Source: Lentisphaerota bacterium (GTDB taxonomy: Bacteria; Verrucomicrobiota; Lentisphaeria; Victivallales; Victivallaceae). Taken from it: a stretch of 64,000 nt of DNA. The DNA is taken from NCBI GenBank assembly GCA_015061575.1, contig SUWF01000016.1:1-64000 (forward strand), in the 5' to 3' direction. The translations under genes were made by a program, and so were the position numbers. Shown one piece after another: positions 27,621 to 37,652 of the stretch. Position 1 is the stretch's first letter. Each line of letters opens with the position of its first letter. A model generated the notes under the pieces. The model made no database searches, was not told the DNA's origin, and saw nothing but the letters and a program-made list of their open reading frames with translations.

Positions 27621-29666
27621 TCATTGGCGAGGACGTATGCTTCTGAACGTTGCGGTGGCTTTTACAAAGTCTATTTCGTCCAGAGCTACGGTCAGAACTT
27701 TGCCTATGTGGCAATCGCTCAATGCTTTTTCTTCGCTGCGATGTCCGCCGGGCAGGTCGCCGGCATACACAAACCCCTGTATGCCAAGATCCGGCAGTTC
27801 AATAACTGCTCCGGAATTGGTCACTTTGGTGATCAAGGCAGGGTGGATATTTTCTTTGCCGGCGAGCAGCATTTCTTCCAAATATCTTAATTTCATGCGG
27901 TTGCTGGCGGCAAAATACGCATCGTCATTGTTGTTTTCCAATTCCGAAAGCGTTTCGCCCCAGCCTTGCATGGTTTTGTTGCTTTTGAGCGCCTGATGTT
28001 CGTCAAATGCCCACAGCTGCTGGTGGATGAGCAAGTCGGAGTAGCGCCGTATCGGGCTGGTAAAGTGGCTGTAAAGCACTTTGCCCAAACCGTAATGCAG
28101 AGCCGGTTCTTCCTGATAACTTGCCCGGGGCAGCGACCGCAAAAACGCATTCAACAGCGGAGCTTTAGCAGGTGTATCCGGCAGGTTGTGCAAATAATTT
28201 TTGCAGGCCTGACGGCTGGAGAGATCACCGGCGGGAATGTTGAATGCGCTTTCGGAGAGTGCCGAAAATTCCTCCAGTTTTTCCAATTCCGGTTCCGGGT
28301 GGATGCGGAACAATCCGGGAATATGTTTGGCGGTCAATTCAGCAGCAACAATACTGTTGGCCGCCAGCATACACTCTTCGACCAACTGCTCGGATGGCCG
28401 CTGCAGATGATTTTCCAAGCCCAGAATCTTATTATTGACTTCATCGCAGATCACCCGGATCTCCGGAATTTCCAAGTCAAGGAATTGTTCGGTTTGCTGG
28501 CGGTAATGGCGCATCTTTTGCGTTATTTGCTGCAAACTGCTTAAATTGCTCTGCAATTCATCGCTCCAGTCGTCCGGAGCTTTGCCATCGTCAAAAAACT
28601 TTTGCACTGTGTCGTAGTCCAGACGTTTATTAACGTGGATAAGGGTGTGTTTGCGCTCAGCGGCAACGATCTTGCCGGTGGCTTTTTCCACTTCCAGAAT
28701 CACGCTGTGCGCTATGGAATCCACGCCTTCGGTCATGCTGATTTTTTTTGTCAAACCTTTGGGCAGCATGTTGATCGTGCGGCCGGGCAGGTAAGCAGTA
28801 AAACCACGGGTACCGGCTTTTTTATCAAAATACGATCCCGGTGGTATCCAGGCGGCAACCTCAGCAATGTGCACCCCAACTTCCACGGTTGCGGGGGTGG
28901 AGCCCGGAGCCAGACTGATGGCATCATCGTAATCTTTGGCGTCAAACGGATCGATGGTCAGGGTAAAACGTTCCCGCATATCGCTGCGTTTTATAGTGCG
29001 CACTTCGATAGCTTCGGCCATGGCTTCTTCTTCCAGAGTATAAAATTCCGGCAGATTGTACTCTATGCAGACAGCGTCCAAATCAGCCTGGATCACTCCG
29101 GCCTGGCCCAGACGGCGTACCACCGTGGCTGTGATCCCCGCCAGACGGCGGGTGATGCTTTTGCGACTGACACGCCGCCGGGGTTTCAGCAATCCATCAT
29201 AATCCGGCTTGACCTCCACCCAATCGCCCTTTTTAGCTCCGTGCAGATTCCCGGCCAGCAGAATATCTTCCGGCAGGTGTTTATCCAGCGGCCGCACCCG
29301 GTCGTAAGAGATCATAACTCCCACGAGGGTTTCCCGGGCCCGCCGGACGATTTCCAGCACCTGCCAGGCGGAGTTTTCGTTTTTGCCGTTATCAAAATGT
29401 GGGTCCGGCGGCAGCTGAACGATCCGCACCGTGTCGCCGTGCATGGCTCCGGATAGATACTTGGCCGGTACAAAGCAGTCCTTGACGGGAGTATTTTCAT
29501 CGTCAGAAACCACCCGGACAAAACCGAATCCGGCGGGATTTATGGAAATTTTTCCGGTCAGCAGTTTACCGATGCTGACTTGGATAAGCTGTTTTTTGCG
29601 CTGTTGCTTGCGTTCAAAGCGGCGTTCTGACAGCCGTTCGAGCCGTTTCTTTTTGTCTTTTCTCAT
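27621..29666 (-). CDS. rnr: Ribonuclease R / RNase II family exoribonuclease
   Basis: RNB motifs (TIDPFDAKDYDDAISL, HIAEVAAWIPPGSYFDKKAGTRGFTAYLPGRTINMLP, YSHFTSPIRRYSDLLIHQQL) and C-terminal S1 domain. Confidence 0.94.
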   Translation of the reverse strand: MRKDKKKRLERLSERRFERKQQRKKQLIQVSIGKLLTGKISINPAGFGFVRVVSDDENTPVKDCFVPAKYLSGAMHGDTVRIVQLPPDPHFDNGKNENSAWQVLEIVRRARETLVGVMISYDRVRPLDKHLPEDILLAGNLHGAKKGDWVEVKPDYDGLLKPRRRVSRKSITRRLAGITATVVRRLGQAGVIQADLDAVCIEYNLPEFYTLEEEAMAEAIEVRTIKRSDMRERFTLTIDPFDAKDYDDAISLAPGSTPATVEVGVHIAEVAAWIPPGSYFDKKAGTRGFTAYLPGRTINMLPKGLTKKISMTEGVDSIAHSVILEVEKATGKIVAAERKHTLIHVNKRLDYDTVQKFFDDGKAPDDWSDELQSNLSSLQQITQKMRHYRQQTEQFLDLEIPEIRVICDEVNNKILGLENHLQRPSEQLVEECMLAANSIVAAELTAKHIPGLFRIHPEPELEKLEEFSALSESAFNIPAGDLSSRQACKNYLHNLPDTPAKAPLLNAFLRSLPRASYQEEPALHYGLGKVLYSHFTSPIRRYSDLLIHQQLWAFDEHQALKSNKTMQGWGETLSELENNNDDAYFAASNRMKLRYLEEMLLAGKENIHPALITKVTNSGAVIELPDLGIQGFVYAGDLPGGHRSEEKALSDCHIGKVLTVALDEIDFVKATATFRSIRPRQ

Positions 29667-29795
29667 AATAATACTTTCCGAAACGCAAAAGTTGTGATAT
29701 ATTATATATAATAATACTGAAAACGATTATTGCAAGTATTTTTTGAGTGATAATCACTCCTTTGCATATAAAATATTCTGGAGGTGTCTGGTTTT

Positions 29796-30599
29796 ATGGA
29801 AAGACGTAAATTAACAGTGGCGAGTTTTCGCAAGATGAAAGCCAACCACGAAAAAATCGTTATGGTCACTGCTTACGATGCTCCCGGTGCCGGTATTGCT
29901 GCCGCCAGCGGAGTGGATATGCTGCTGGTCGGCGATTCATTGGCCATGACTGCATTGGGGTATGAAAATACTTTGCCGCTGACTTTGGATGAATCTTTGC
30001 ACCATGCCAAAGCGGTGCGCCGGGGGGCGCCTCAGGCTTTTATTGTTGGCGATATGCCGTTTTTGAGCTATCAGCTGGATGTGAACGAAGCTGTACGCAA
30101 TGCCGGCAGATACATCAAAGAAGCCGCTTGCGACGCCGTTAAACTTGAGGGGGGCGCTGAGATCGTTCCGCTGGTGGAAAAGCTGGTTCGTACCGGTATA
30201 CCCGTTATGGCTCATGTGGGATTGATGCCGCAGCATATTCAAACCGCCGGCGGCTACCGGGTGGCCGGACGCACGGAAGATGAAGCGGCCAGATTGCTGG
30301 CAGAAGTCAAAGCTTTTGAGCAGGCCGGAGCGTTTGCAGTGGTGCTGGAGTGCATCCCTGCGGCGGTGGCCGAAGCTATAACCAGTCAGGTCAATATTCC
30401 GACTATCGGAATCGGCGCCGGTGCCGGAACCGATGGTCAGGTGCAGGTTTGCAACGATCTTTTAGGGTTGTTTGACCGCTTTGTGCCGCGCCATGCCAAA
30501 AAGTATTGCAATTTGCACGATATTATGCTCAAAGCATTTCAGGAATATGTGCAAGATGTTAAAGAACAAAAATTTCCAACCCAAGAAAATTCTTTTTAA
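29796..30599 (+). CDS. panB: 3-methyl-2-oxobutanoate hydroxymethyltransferase
   Basis: MVTAYDAPGAGIAAASGVDMLLVGDSLAMTALGYENTLPLTLDE, VKLEGG, GLMPQHIQTAGGYRVAGR. Confidence 0.96.
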   Translation: MERRKLTVASFRKMKANHEKIVMVTAYDAPGAGIAAASGVDMLLVGDSLAMTALGYENTLPLTLDESLHHAKAVRRGAPQAFIVGDMPFLSYQLDVNEAVRNAGRYIKEAACDAVKLEGGAEIVPLVEKLVRTGIPVMAHVGLMPQHIQTAGGYRVAGRTEDEAARLLAEVKAFEQAGAFAVVLECIPAAVAEAITSQVNIPTIGIGAGAGTDGQVQVCNDLLGLFDRFVPRHAKKYCNLHDIMLKAFQEYVQDVKEQKFPTQENSF

Positions 30600-30622
30600 C
30601 TTTTAAGAAAGGTTAGTTTATT

Positions 30623-32569
30623 ATGGCAAAAGGTACCGTTGTACAAAAAATTATCGATGCGCATTATGTTGCCGGAGTAAAAATCCCCGGTCAGCCGGTG
30701 GCGATCAAAATCGATCAAACGTTGACTCAGGATGCAACCGGAACCATGGCTTATCTGGAGTTGGAAGCCATGAAGACCAGCAAGGTCAAGACCGAACTCT
30801 CCGTATCCTATGTTGACCACAATATGCTTCAGAGCGGCCCCGAAAACCGCAACGACCACCTCTATTTGCAGAGCGTTGCCGCCAGCAAGGGCGTGCGTTT
30901 TTCGCCGCCGGGCAACGGCATTTGCCATCAGGTGCATCTGGAACGCTTTGGCGTGCCGGGGAAAACGCTGTTGGGGTCCGACAGTCACACTCCCACCGGC
31001 GGCGGTATCGGCATGATGGCGATCGGTGCCGGCGGGTTGGATGTGGCTCTGGCCATGGCCGGACAGCCCTTTAATATGCCTTACCCCAAAGTCGTCGGGA
31101 TCAAACTTACCGGTGAACTCAAGCCGTGGTGCGCAGCCAAGGATGTTATCCTCAAGGTGTTGAGCATCTTGACCACCAAGGGCAACGTTGGATCTATGGC
31201 CGAATACTTCGGTCCCGGCGTGGCAACTTTGAGCGTGCCGCAGCGGGCCACTATCACCAATATGGGGGCTGAATTGGGCGTAACGACGTCGGTTTTCCCA
31301 TCCGATGAACGCACCCGGGAATTTCTTAAAGCGCAAAAGCGTGAAGAAGTCTTTACCCCGCTGGCAGCTGATGCGGATGCTGAATATGATCAGGTCATCG
31401 AAATTGCGTTGGATGAACTCGAACCCATGGCGGCTTGTCCCTCCAGCCCTGACAATATCAAGACCATCCGGGAATTGTCCGGGATCAAAGTCGGTCAGGT
31501 CATTGTCGGCAGCTGCACCAACAGCAGTTATCGGGATTTGGCGATGGTGGCGACTGCTCTCAAGGGCCGTCGGGTACACAGCGATGTGACTTTTGCCATT
31601 GCTCCCGGCAGCCGTCAGGTGCTGGAAATGCTTTCCCGCAACGGTATGCTGGCTGATTTGATCGCCGCCGGGGCACGGATTCTGGAAACCGGCTGCGGGC
31701 CTTGCATCGGGCAGGGGCAGAGTCCGGCGCAGGATACTGTTTCGGTAAGAACTTTCAACCGCAACTTTGCCGGACGTACCGGTACCAAGGGCGATCAGGC
31801 TTATCTGGTCAGTCCGGAAACTGCGGTGGCGGTAGCTTTGACCGGCTGCTTTACCGATCCCCGGACGCTGGATGTGGCTTATCCGCAAATTGCTGACGTG
31901 GAAGAGTTTTTGATCAATGATAACATGATCCAGCTGCCGCCGGAAGATGGCAGTGCGGTCGAAATCATCCGCAAACCCACCATCGGTCAGCCGCCGCTGA
32001 ATGATAAACTGCCGGAAGTGATCGATGGCAAAGTGGTGATCAAGGTCGGCGACAAGATCACTACCGACCACATCATGCCCGCCGGTGTGCATCTGAAGCT
32101 GCGCAGCAATATACCTGCTTACAGCAAAGTGGTCTTTGAGTGCTTTACTGAAGCTGGCAAGCCCTCTTTTGCGGAACGGGCCGCTGCTGTGCGCGATGCC
32201 GGCAGTCACGGGGTGATCATCGGTCGTGACAGCTATGGCCAGGGCTCCAGCCGCGAACATGCGGCCATCTGTCCGATGTATTTGGGAATCAAGGTGGTTG
32301 CAGCGTTGGCTATTGAACGTATCCACCGGGCCAATCTGGTCAACTTCGGTATTCTGCCGCTGTTATTTGCCAATCCGGCGGATTATGAAAATATCGCTGA
32401 AGGCGACAGCTTGAAGTTTGAAAATGCTCCCGCTCAGCTGGCGGTCGGTGCGCCGGTGACGGCGGTTTTGACCAAAGCTGACGGCACGCAGCAGACGATC
32501 GAGTTCAAACATCAGCTCTCCGAAGAAGACATCAAGATCATCAAAGCCGGCGGACGGTTGAATTGCTGA
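30623..32569 (+). CDS. acn: Aconitate hydratase
   Basis: GSDSHTPTGGGIGMMAIGAGGLDVALAMAGQPF, VGSCTNSSYRDLAM, ETGCGPCIGQGQSP, GRDSYGQGSSREHAA. Confidence 0.93.
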   Translation: MAKGTVVQKIIDAHYVAGVKIPGQPVAIKIDQTLTQDATGTMAYLELEAMKTSKVKTELSVSYVDHNMLQSGPENRNDHLYLQSVAASKGVRFSPPGNGICHQVHLERFGVPGKTLLGSDSHTPTGGGIGMMAIGAGGLDVALAMAGQPFNMPYPKVVGIKLTGELKPWCAAKDVILKVLSILTTKGNVGSMAEYFGPGVATLSVPQRATITNMGAELGVTTSVFPSDERTREFLKAQKREEVFTPLAADADAEYDQVIEIALDELEPMAACPSSPDNIKTIRELSGIKVGQVIVGSCTNSSYRDLAMVATALKGRRVHSDVTFAIAPGSRQVLEMLSRNGMLADLIAAGARILETGCGPCIGQGQSPAQDTVSVRTFNRNFAGRTGTKGDQAYLVSPETAVAVALTGCFTDPRTLDVAYPQIADVEEFLINDNMIQLPPEDGSAVEIIRKPTIGQPPLNDKLPEVIDGKVVIKVGDKITTDHIMPAGVHLKLRSNIPAYSKVVFECFTEAGKPSFAERAAAVRDAGSHGVIIGRDSYGQGSSREHAAICPMYLGIKVVAALAIERIHRANLVNFGILPLLFANPADYENIAEGDSLKFENAPAQLAVGAPVTAVLTKADGTQQTIEFKHQLSEEDIKIIKAGGRLNC

Positions 32570-33264
32570 CCTTGCCGAGCAAGTGGGCGGCGGCATTGAC
32601 GGAGTACACCACCAGTGCCGCTTGCCGGGTGTTGTTGGAAAAAATCGCATCCGAACGGCGGAAATATCAGGTCTTTCCGCCCGAAGATGCGGTTTTCCGG
32701 GCGTTGGAGCTTACGGATCTTGCAAAAGTAAAAGTCGTTATTCTGGGGCAGGATCCTTATCATGACAACAATCAGGCGCACGGCTTGGCGTTTTCGGTAC
32801 CGCAAGGGGTGAAAATGCCGCCCAGTTTGCGTAATATCTATAAAGAATTAGCAGCTGAATATCCGGGAACTGCGATTCCTGATAGCGGCGACTTGACGCA
32901 CTGGGCAGAGCAGGGCGTGCTGCTGCTCAATACCGTGTTGACAGTGCGGGCTCATTGTGCCAATTCTCATGCCCATTGGGGCTGGGAGGAGTTTACTGAT
33001 GAAATTATCCGGGCGGTAAATCGTCACGCTCCAACTGGCGTGGTTTTTATGCTCTGGGGAAATCCGGCGCAGAAAAAACGCGGCCTGATCGACGAAAATC
33101 GCCACCATGTTTTGTGTTGTGCACATCCGTCGCCGCTGTCGGCCTACCGGGGTTTTTTCAACAGTAATATTTTCCGCCGGGCCAATGAGCTGCTGGAGTC
33201 ATCCGCTCAAAAGCCGATCGAATGGTTGAAAAATGATCAAATTCAGGAAAGTCTGTTTTTATGA
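32563..33264 (+). CDS. ung: Uracil-DNA glycosylase (family 1)
   Basis: VVILGQDPYHDNNQAHGLAFSVPQGVKMPPSLRNIYKEL, LLLNTVLTV, AHPSPLSAYRGFF. Probable TTG start overlapping the acn stop. Confidence 0.95.
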   Translation: MLTLPSKWAAALTEYTTSAACRVLLEKIASERRKYQVFPPEDAVFRALELTDLAKVKVVILGQDPYHDNNQAHGLAFSVPQGVKMPPSLRNIYKELAAEYPGTAIPDSGDLTHWAEQGVLLLNTVLTVRAHCANSHAHWGWEEFTDEIIRAVNRHAPTGVVFMLWGNPAQKKRGLIDENRHHVLCCAHPSPLSAYRGFFNSNIFRRANELLESSAQKPIEWLKNDQIQESLFL

Positions 33265-33761
33265 ATGAATTGTCAATACAAGTAGCGCAGGCGGTAATTG
33301 CTGCTGCCCGGCAGGCCGGTTATTTGCTGGAAGATGAAGCCATGCAAAGCGCACCGGAGCTGGTTGAGCTGGAAAAGCCATTATTTGTCAAAATGTTTCA
33401 AGCTTTCAGGGAGCATCTTCAGAAGGTTAACCGCATGGAACTTACCGCTGACGAAATCGCCAGTATGTTTAACTTTGCCGTCGGCAAAGGTGCCGAAATG
33501 GCCTATAACTTTATGAGCGATCAAAAGCAGGATTGCAATGTCAATGGTTTGTTCGATCCCCGCATGTCGCTTTATGTGGATGACCGTTTGATGAATTTTC
33601 TCAAAGCGGAACCGGTGGCGGCCAGGCTGGGCGGAGCTTTTGTGGATTTTCAAGCCGAAAACCCGGATATCGATCCGGTGTTGGCGTTGTTTGAAGCTCT
33701 GAAGTGGGTCATGCGCATATCTGAACATTTGACCATCAAACTGATCAATAAATATCAGTGA
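33261..33761 (+). CDS. Hypothetical protein
   Basis: 166 aa; ATGA overlap with ung supports a real gene; no family recognised. Confidence 0.65.
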   Translation: MNELSIQVAQAVIAAARQAGYLLEDEAMQSAPELVELEKPLFVKMFQAFREHLQKVNRMELTADEIASMFNFAVGKGAEMAYNFMSDQKQDCNVNGLFDPRMSLYVDDRLMNFLKAEPVAARLGGAFVDFQAENPDIDPVLALFEALKWVMRISEHLTIKLINKYQ

Positions 33762-33818
33762 ACTTGTTACAAGGTGGCCGCAGGCGATAGTTTTGAGTTG
33801 CTTTTGAAGTTGCCTTGA

Positions 33819-34526
33819 TTATAAAAAACGCCCCAGTAAGGCGGCCAGCGCAGTTTCGGTGCGCAGGATCCGTTGGCCGAGCGTGCCTCCGCAAGCGCCG
33901 CTTTCCAACAGGCGGCTTACTTCATAATCAGTAAAGCCGCCTTCCGGGCCCAGCAGCAGCAGCGCCGGAGTTGCCGGGTGCTGCGGAAAGTTTTCGCCGC
34001 AAACCGGATGCGCCAGATAAACTGTCCGGTTGCTGCTCAAGCGGGGCAGTTCATCTTCCACAAATTTTTTGAAATACCGGTGATACTCCACAGTGGGCAT
34101 GATCGTGTCACAGCATTGTTCGAGGGCGGCAACACTTTCCCGTTCAAAAATTTCTGTATTTAATACCGGACTGTCCCAGTAGCTCTTTTCCACCTTGAAC
34201 GACCCGAAAAATACCAGTTTTTTCACCCCCATGGTTATTGCTATATGCAGCACTTTTTTGTAGGTCTGCGGCCGCTGCATGGCGCAGGCCAGTATCAGGT
34301 CAAGTTCCGGCGGCGGGGGAGTGTTGAGTTCGACGTTCAGTTCGGCATTTTCGGGCGAAATACTCCGGACGGTTCCGCTGCCGAGGTTCCCGTTCAGCAT
34401 CCCGACTTTGCAGATACTGCCGCTGCGGCATTTCAAGACCTTGCGCATGTGTTCAAGGCGGTGATCGCTCAATACGACGGTATTCGGGGCAATAAAATCA
34501 TCTTTTTTCAGCAAGATTGTGTTCAT
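33819..34526 (-). CDS. rsmE: 16S rRNA (uracil1498-N3)-methyltransferase
   Basis: HRLEHMRKVLKCRSGS, ACAMQRPQTYKKVLHIAITMGVKKLVFF, LLLGPEGGFTDYEV, GQRILRTETALAALL. Confidence 0.95.
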   Translation of the reverse strand: MNTILLKKDDFIAPNTVVLSDHRLEHMRKVLKCRSGSICKVGMLNGNLGSGTVRSISPENAELNVELNTPPPPELDLILACAMQRPQTYKKVLHIAITMGVKKLVFFGSFKVEKSYWDSPVLNTEIFERESVAALEQCCDTIMPTVEYHRYFKKFVEDELPRLSSNRTVYLAHPVCGENFPQHPATPALLLLGPEGGFTDYEVSRLLESGACGGTLGQRILRTETALAALLGRFL

Positions 34527-34608
34527 AAAAATTGCGTTCCGCTTTTAATGGTATATATTACTGTAATTCGTGTTTAATATAGTTGGATTTTCAAATTTTG
34601 CAAGTTTT

Positions 34609-34974
34609 ATGATCATTGGAATCGGTACGGATATTGTGCAGACAGCCCGCTTGCACTCTTCGCTGGAAAAGGTTCGCAACCGCTGTTTTACTGCTGCTGA
34701 AATTGCGTATGCGGAGGCTTTCAAAGACTCCATTGGCCATTATGCCGGGCGTTGGGCGGCCAAAGAGGCGCTGGCTAAAGCGTTGGGCTGCGGTTTTGGC
34801 CAATCGTGTGAGTGGCAGGATATTGAAATACTCAATAACGATAACGGTAAACCGGAAATGCGTTTGTCCGGCAAGGCTGCCGATACATTCAACTCTTTGC
34901 ACGGCAAAACTATACACCTTTCGATCAGTCACGAAAAAGATTATGCAACTGCTTTTGTAATATTGGAGGATTAA
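34609..34974 (+). CDS. acpS: Holo-[acyl-carrier-protein] synthase
   Basis: MIIGIGTDIVQTARL, FTAAEIAYAE, GRWAAKEALAKALG, HLSISHEKDYATAFVILE. Confidence 0.95.
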   Translation: MIIGIGTDIVQTARLHSSLEKVRNRCFTAAEIAYAEAFKDSIGHYAGRWAAKEALAKALGCGFGQSCEWQDIEILNNDNGKPEMRLSGKAADTFNSLHGKTIHLSISHEKDYATAFVILED

Positions 34975-34977
34975 CTT

Positions 34978-35547
34978 ATGAACGAACTTTATGGCAATCC
35001 GGAAAAAACTAAGCGCGGCAGCAAACGCCGCTGGATATATTTAACTGCTGCCATGGTCGTACTGGCAGTGCTGCTGCTTTTGCCCAAGGCTAAAACGGTG
35101 CGTTTTTCGCTGGTGGTGCATCCGGGAAATCCGGTGGAAATGGTGTTGAATCTGCCGGAGGATTGCGTGTTGGATAAAGTTTATTTGCGCAGCAGTTCGC
35201 ATGTGCCGCGGCAGGGGAAGTTGTTTGAGCTGAAAGCCGGCGGTAAGCTTTTTGAAGTTGCCGAACTGGCCAAATTAACTCCGGGCGAAGCCGACAGCGA
35301 TAATAACTATACCAGAAATTTGCTTGATGTACCGTGGAAAAGCCTCTTTGACGGCCGGACTTTGACCGTTTCGTGCCACAATATAAATTCCCAAATCCAG
35401 CAGTATGATATGGAGCTGGTTTTTGAGGTCAGCGGCTCGCCGGAAACGGTAAAAGAATGGCACAATCTGGTAAAATTGCGCCATTTGGATGGAATAATAA
35501 TTCCGGAAGATAAACTCAAACCGCAAGCTGACTCAACTGTTAAGTAA
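34978..35547 (+). CDS. Hypothetical membrane-anchored protein
   Basis: 189 aa with N-terminal TM (WIYLTAAMVVLAVLLLLP); 3 bp after acpS. Confidence 0.6.
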   Translation: MNELYGNPEKTKRGSKRRWIYLTAAMVVLAVLLLLPKAKTVRFSLVVHPGNPVEMVLNLPEDCVLDKVYLRSSSHVPRQGKLFELKAGGKLFEVAELAKLTPGEADSDNNYTRNLLDVPWKSLFDGRTLTVSCHNINSQIQQYDMELVFEVSGSPETVKEWHNLVKLRHLDGIIIPEDKLKPQADSTVK

Positions 35548-36177
35548 AGTCATCATGGCCAAAGCGGCATGAACTTTGTCAAAAACTATGGTCAGCGAAC
35601 CGTCGGTTTGAAATTCAGCACTGACTACGGCCTGCATAACAAGTTTATAACGCTGATCAGCGGAGTATTTTTCCAACGCCTGATCAACCGCTTTCTGCAC
35701 CGCCATATTGGGCAGCGGCAGCTTGCCGAGTTTACTTTGTTTGATGCTTATTTGCAGCGATTGATCTTTAATTACCGGCGCACAAGCAATTTGAGCGTTC
35801 AGATAACCGGCGAAGGTTTTTTGGGAAAACTTGACCGTCATGATCCCATTGTCGGCCTGGGCGTAAAATAACGGGTCCTGTGGTTTTTTGCTGGCTTCCC
35901 AAGTACGGGTTGCCATATTGAGCAGCGAATTGAGGGAATCTTGCGGGATATTTATTTTGAAAGTCGTTGTATTGGCGTCTTTGGCGGCTTTACGCATGGC
36001 ACTGGAGATTTTTATGCTGTTGACAAGCAGCGAAAGACCGTCCCGATGTTCGGTTTCCGGAGATACCGTGGTGATCGGTTTAAACTCCACTACGCTGAAA
36101 TACAATCCCGCTGTCAGCAGCAGAACTGCGATTATGCTCCAGATAATTTTTTTGCTTCGTGATGTTTTTTTGCTCAT
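35533..36177 (-). CDS. Hypothetical protein with N-terminal signal/TM segment
   Basis: MSKKTSRSKKIIWSIIAVLLLTAGLYFSVVEF; no family recognised. Confidence 0.6.
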   Translation of the reverse strand: MSKKTSRSKKIIWSIIAVLLLTAGLYFSVVEFKPITTVSPETEHRDGLSLLVNSIKISSAMRKAAKDANTTTFKINIPQDSLNSLLNMATRTWEASKKPQDPLFYAQADNGIMTVKFSQKTFAGYLNAQIACAPVIKDQSLQISIKQSKLGKLPLPNMAVQKAVDQALEKYSADQRYKLVMQAVVSAEFQTDGSLTIVFDKVHAALAMMTLLNS

Positions 36178-36203
36178 GTTTGACCTCATTTGGGGGTTAA
36201 AAA

Positions 36204-36231
36204 AAGCAGCAGTATTGCAATACTGCTGCTT
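36204..36231 (-). terminator. Rho-independent terminator of the type I secretion operon
   Basis: 28-bp perfect palindrome AAGCAGCAGTATTG/CAATACTGCTGCTT, T run on the minus strand. Confidence 0.8.
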
Positions 36232-36240
36232 GTATTTTGC

Positions 36241-37629
36241 TTACGGTTCGCGGGCGGTTTCATCCAGTGCTTTGATCAACGGATAGATCAAATACTCGAT
36301 GATCCGGCGGCGTCCGGCTTTGATTTCTGCCGTGGCTTCCATACCGGGGATCAGCCGGAACTTTTCCGGCTGATTGCGCAGCTGACCGCTGATGGTAATA
36401 CGGGCCCGGTAGTAGGTTTGACTCTGGCCTATATCGGTGGGCTGTCCCTGCCGGGTGATGGTATCTTCAGAAATGTTGCGCACGATACCATTAAGCGTAT
36501 CGTATTTCTGGAACGGATAAGCCGTCAGCTTGATCCGCACTTCGGAACCGACCTGCACCTTGGCGATATCCTGCGGACGGATCTCGGCTTCCAGTTCCGC
36601 TTTGCCGTCCAGCGGGATCAACGTGATCAACGCTTCGGCTTCCCGCACGGCCGAACCGGCGGAAAAGGCGGCGATTTCGTGAACTACTGCTTCGCAGGGG
36701 GCACGCAAATAGAGCGAATCCACCCGCAGCTGGTTCTTTTCGTACTGCCGCTGATTGGCAGAGAGTTCGCGCTCGGTTTCCACCAGCTGTTCAGAGATGC
36801 TGTTGCGCCATTCTTCGATAAACGAATTGCGGGAGGAGAGGGTGCTGCCGCGCTGATGCTGCAATTCCAGCAGGGCGTTTTCCAGCTCATCGATGGTGGC
36901 TTCCATCTGCATACGCGAGAGTTTCAGCTCCACATATTCTTTGAGGGTCGTTACCTTCTGCTTATACATGGCATCAAAGGTATCTTCCAGAGCTTTGATC
37001 TCTTTCAGACGGGCTTTGTGGTTCTGCATGGAGTCTTCCCGGGTTTTGCGGGAAGCATCGATCTGTTTGAGCGTTTCGTCAAAATAGCTCAAACGTTCCC
37101 GGAAATAATCCTGCCGCTGTTTGAAGATCGCTTCCTGCAGCTGCGGAAAACGGGCTTTGCTGGCGGCCTGATAGGCTTTGTTGTTGAATTCGGCCTGCAA
37201 ACGGGAGAATTTGGCGGAAAGACTTTCCACTTCCAGCTGCAGACGTTCAGCTTCGGCAATATTGATCGTAGGGTCAAAGGTGATCAAAATCTGATTGGGT
37301 TTGACCACATCGCCGATCTTGACGTTGATTTCTTTGATCACGGTCAATTCCAGCGGCTTCATGACGATGGTCTGCTTGTCGCTGACGACTTTGCCGTTGC
37401 CGGTCACGATCACATCCACCTTGCCCAGCGTGGCCCAGGTTATGGCGCCGGCCAGAAAGATAAATGCAAATACTACACTGTAACGCGCCCACAGCGGCAG
37501 CCGGGAGTTGGCGATTTCCAGTGCATCGGGCTGGTACTCGATGGCTTTATCCGGAATTTCGCTGGCATTCCAGTTCATGAATTTCTGGAACTTTCTCCAG
37601 GGCGCAGTAATAATCGAAAAGATTTTCAT
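36241..37629 (-). CDS. HlyD-family type I secretion periplasmic adaptor
   Basis: 462 aa; VDVIVTGNGKVVSDKQTIVMKPLELTVIKEINVKIGDVVKPNQILITFDPT; C-terminal VGSEVRIKLTAYPFQKYDTLNGIVRNIS. Confidence 0.93.
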   Translation of the reverse strand: MKIFSIITAPWRKFQKFMNWNASEIPDKAIEYQPDALEIANSRLPLWARYSVVFAFIFLAGAITWATLGKVDVIVTGNGKVVSDKQTIVMKPLELTVIKEINVKIGDVVKPNQILITFDPTINIAEAERLQLEVESLSAKFSRLQAEFNNKAYQAASKARFPQLQEAIFKQRQDYFRERLSYFDETLKQIDASRKTREDSMQNHKARLKEIKALEDTFDAMYKQKVTTLKEYVELKLSRMQMEATIDELENALLELQHQRGSTLSSRNSFIEEWRNSISEQLVETERELSANQRQYEKNQLRVDSLYLRAPCEAVVHEIAAFSAGSAVREAEALITLIPLDGKAELEAEIRPQDIAKVQVGSEVRIKLTAYPFQKYDTLNGIVRNISEDTITRQGQPTDIGQSQTYYRARITISGQLRNQPEKFRLIPGMEATAEIKAGRRRIIEYLIYPLIKALDETAREP

Positions 37630-37652
37630 ATTATTTTAGCTCCTGTTTTTGA

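Noticed and set aside
30596-32326. 576-aa minus-strand ORF opposite acn
   Set aside because: Antisense of conserved aconitase; shadow ORF.
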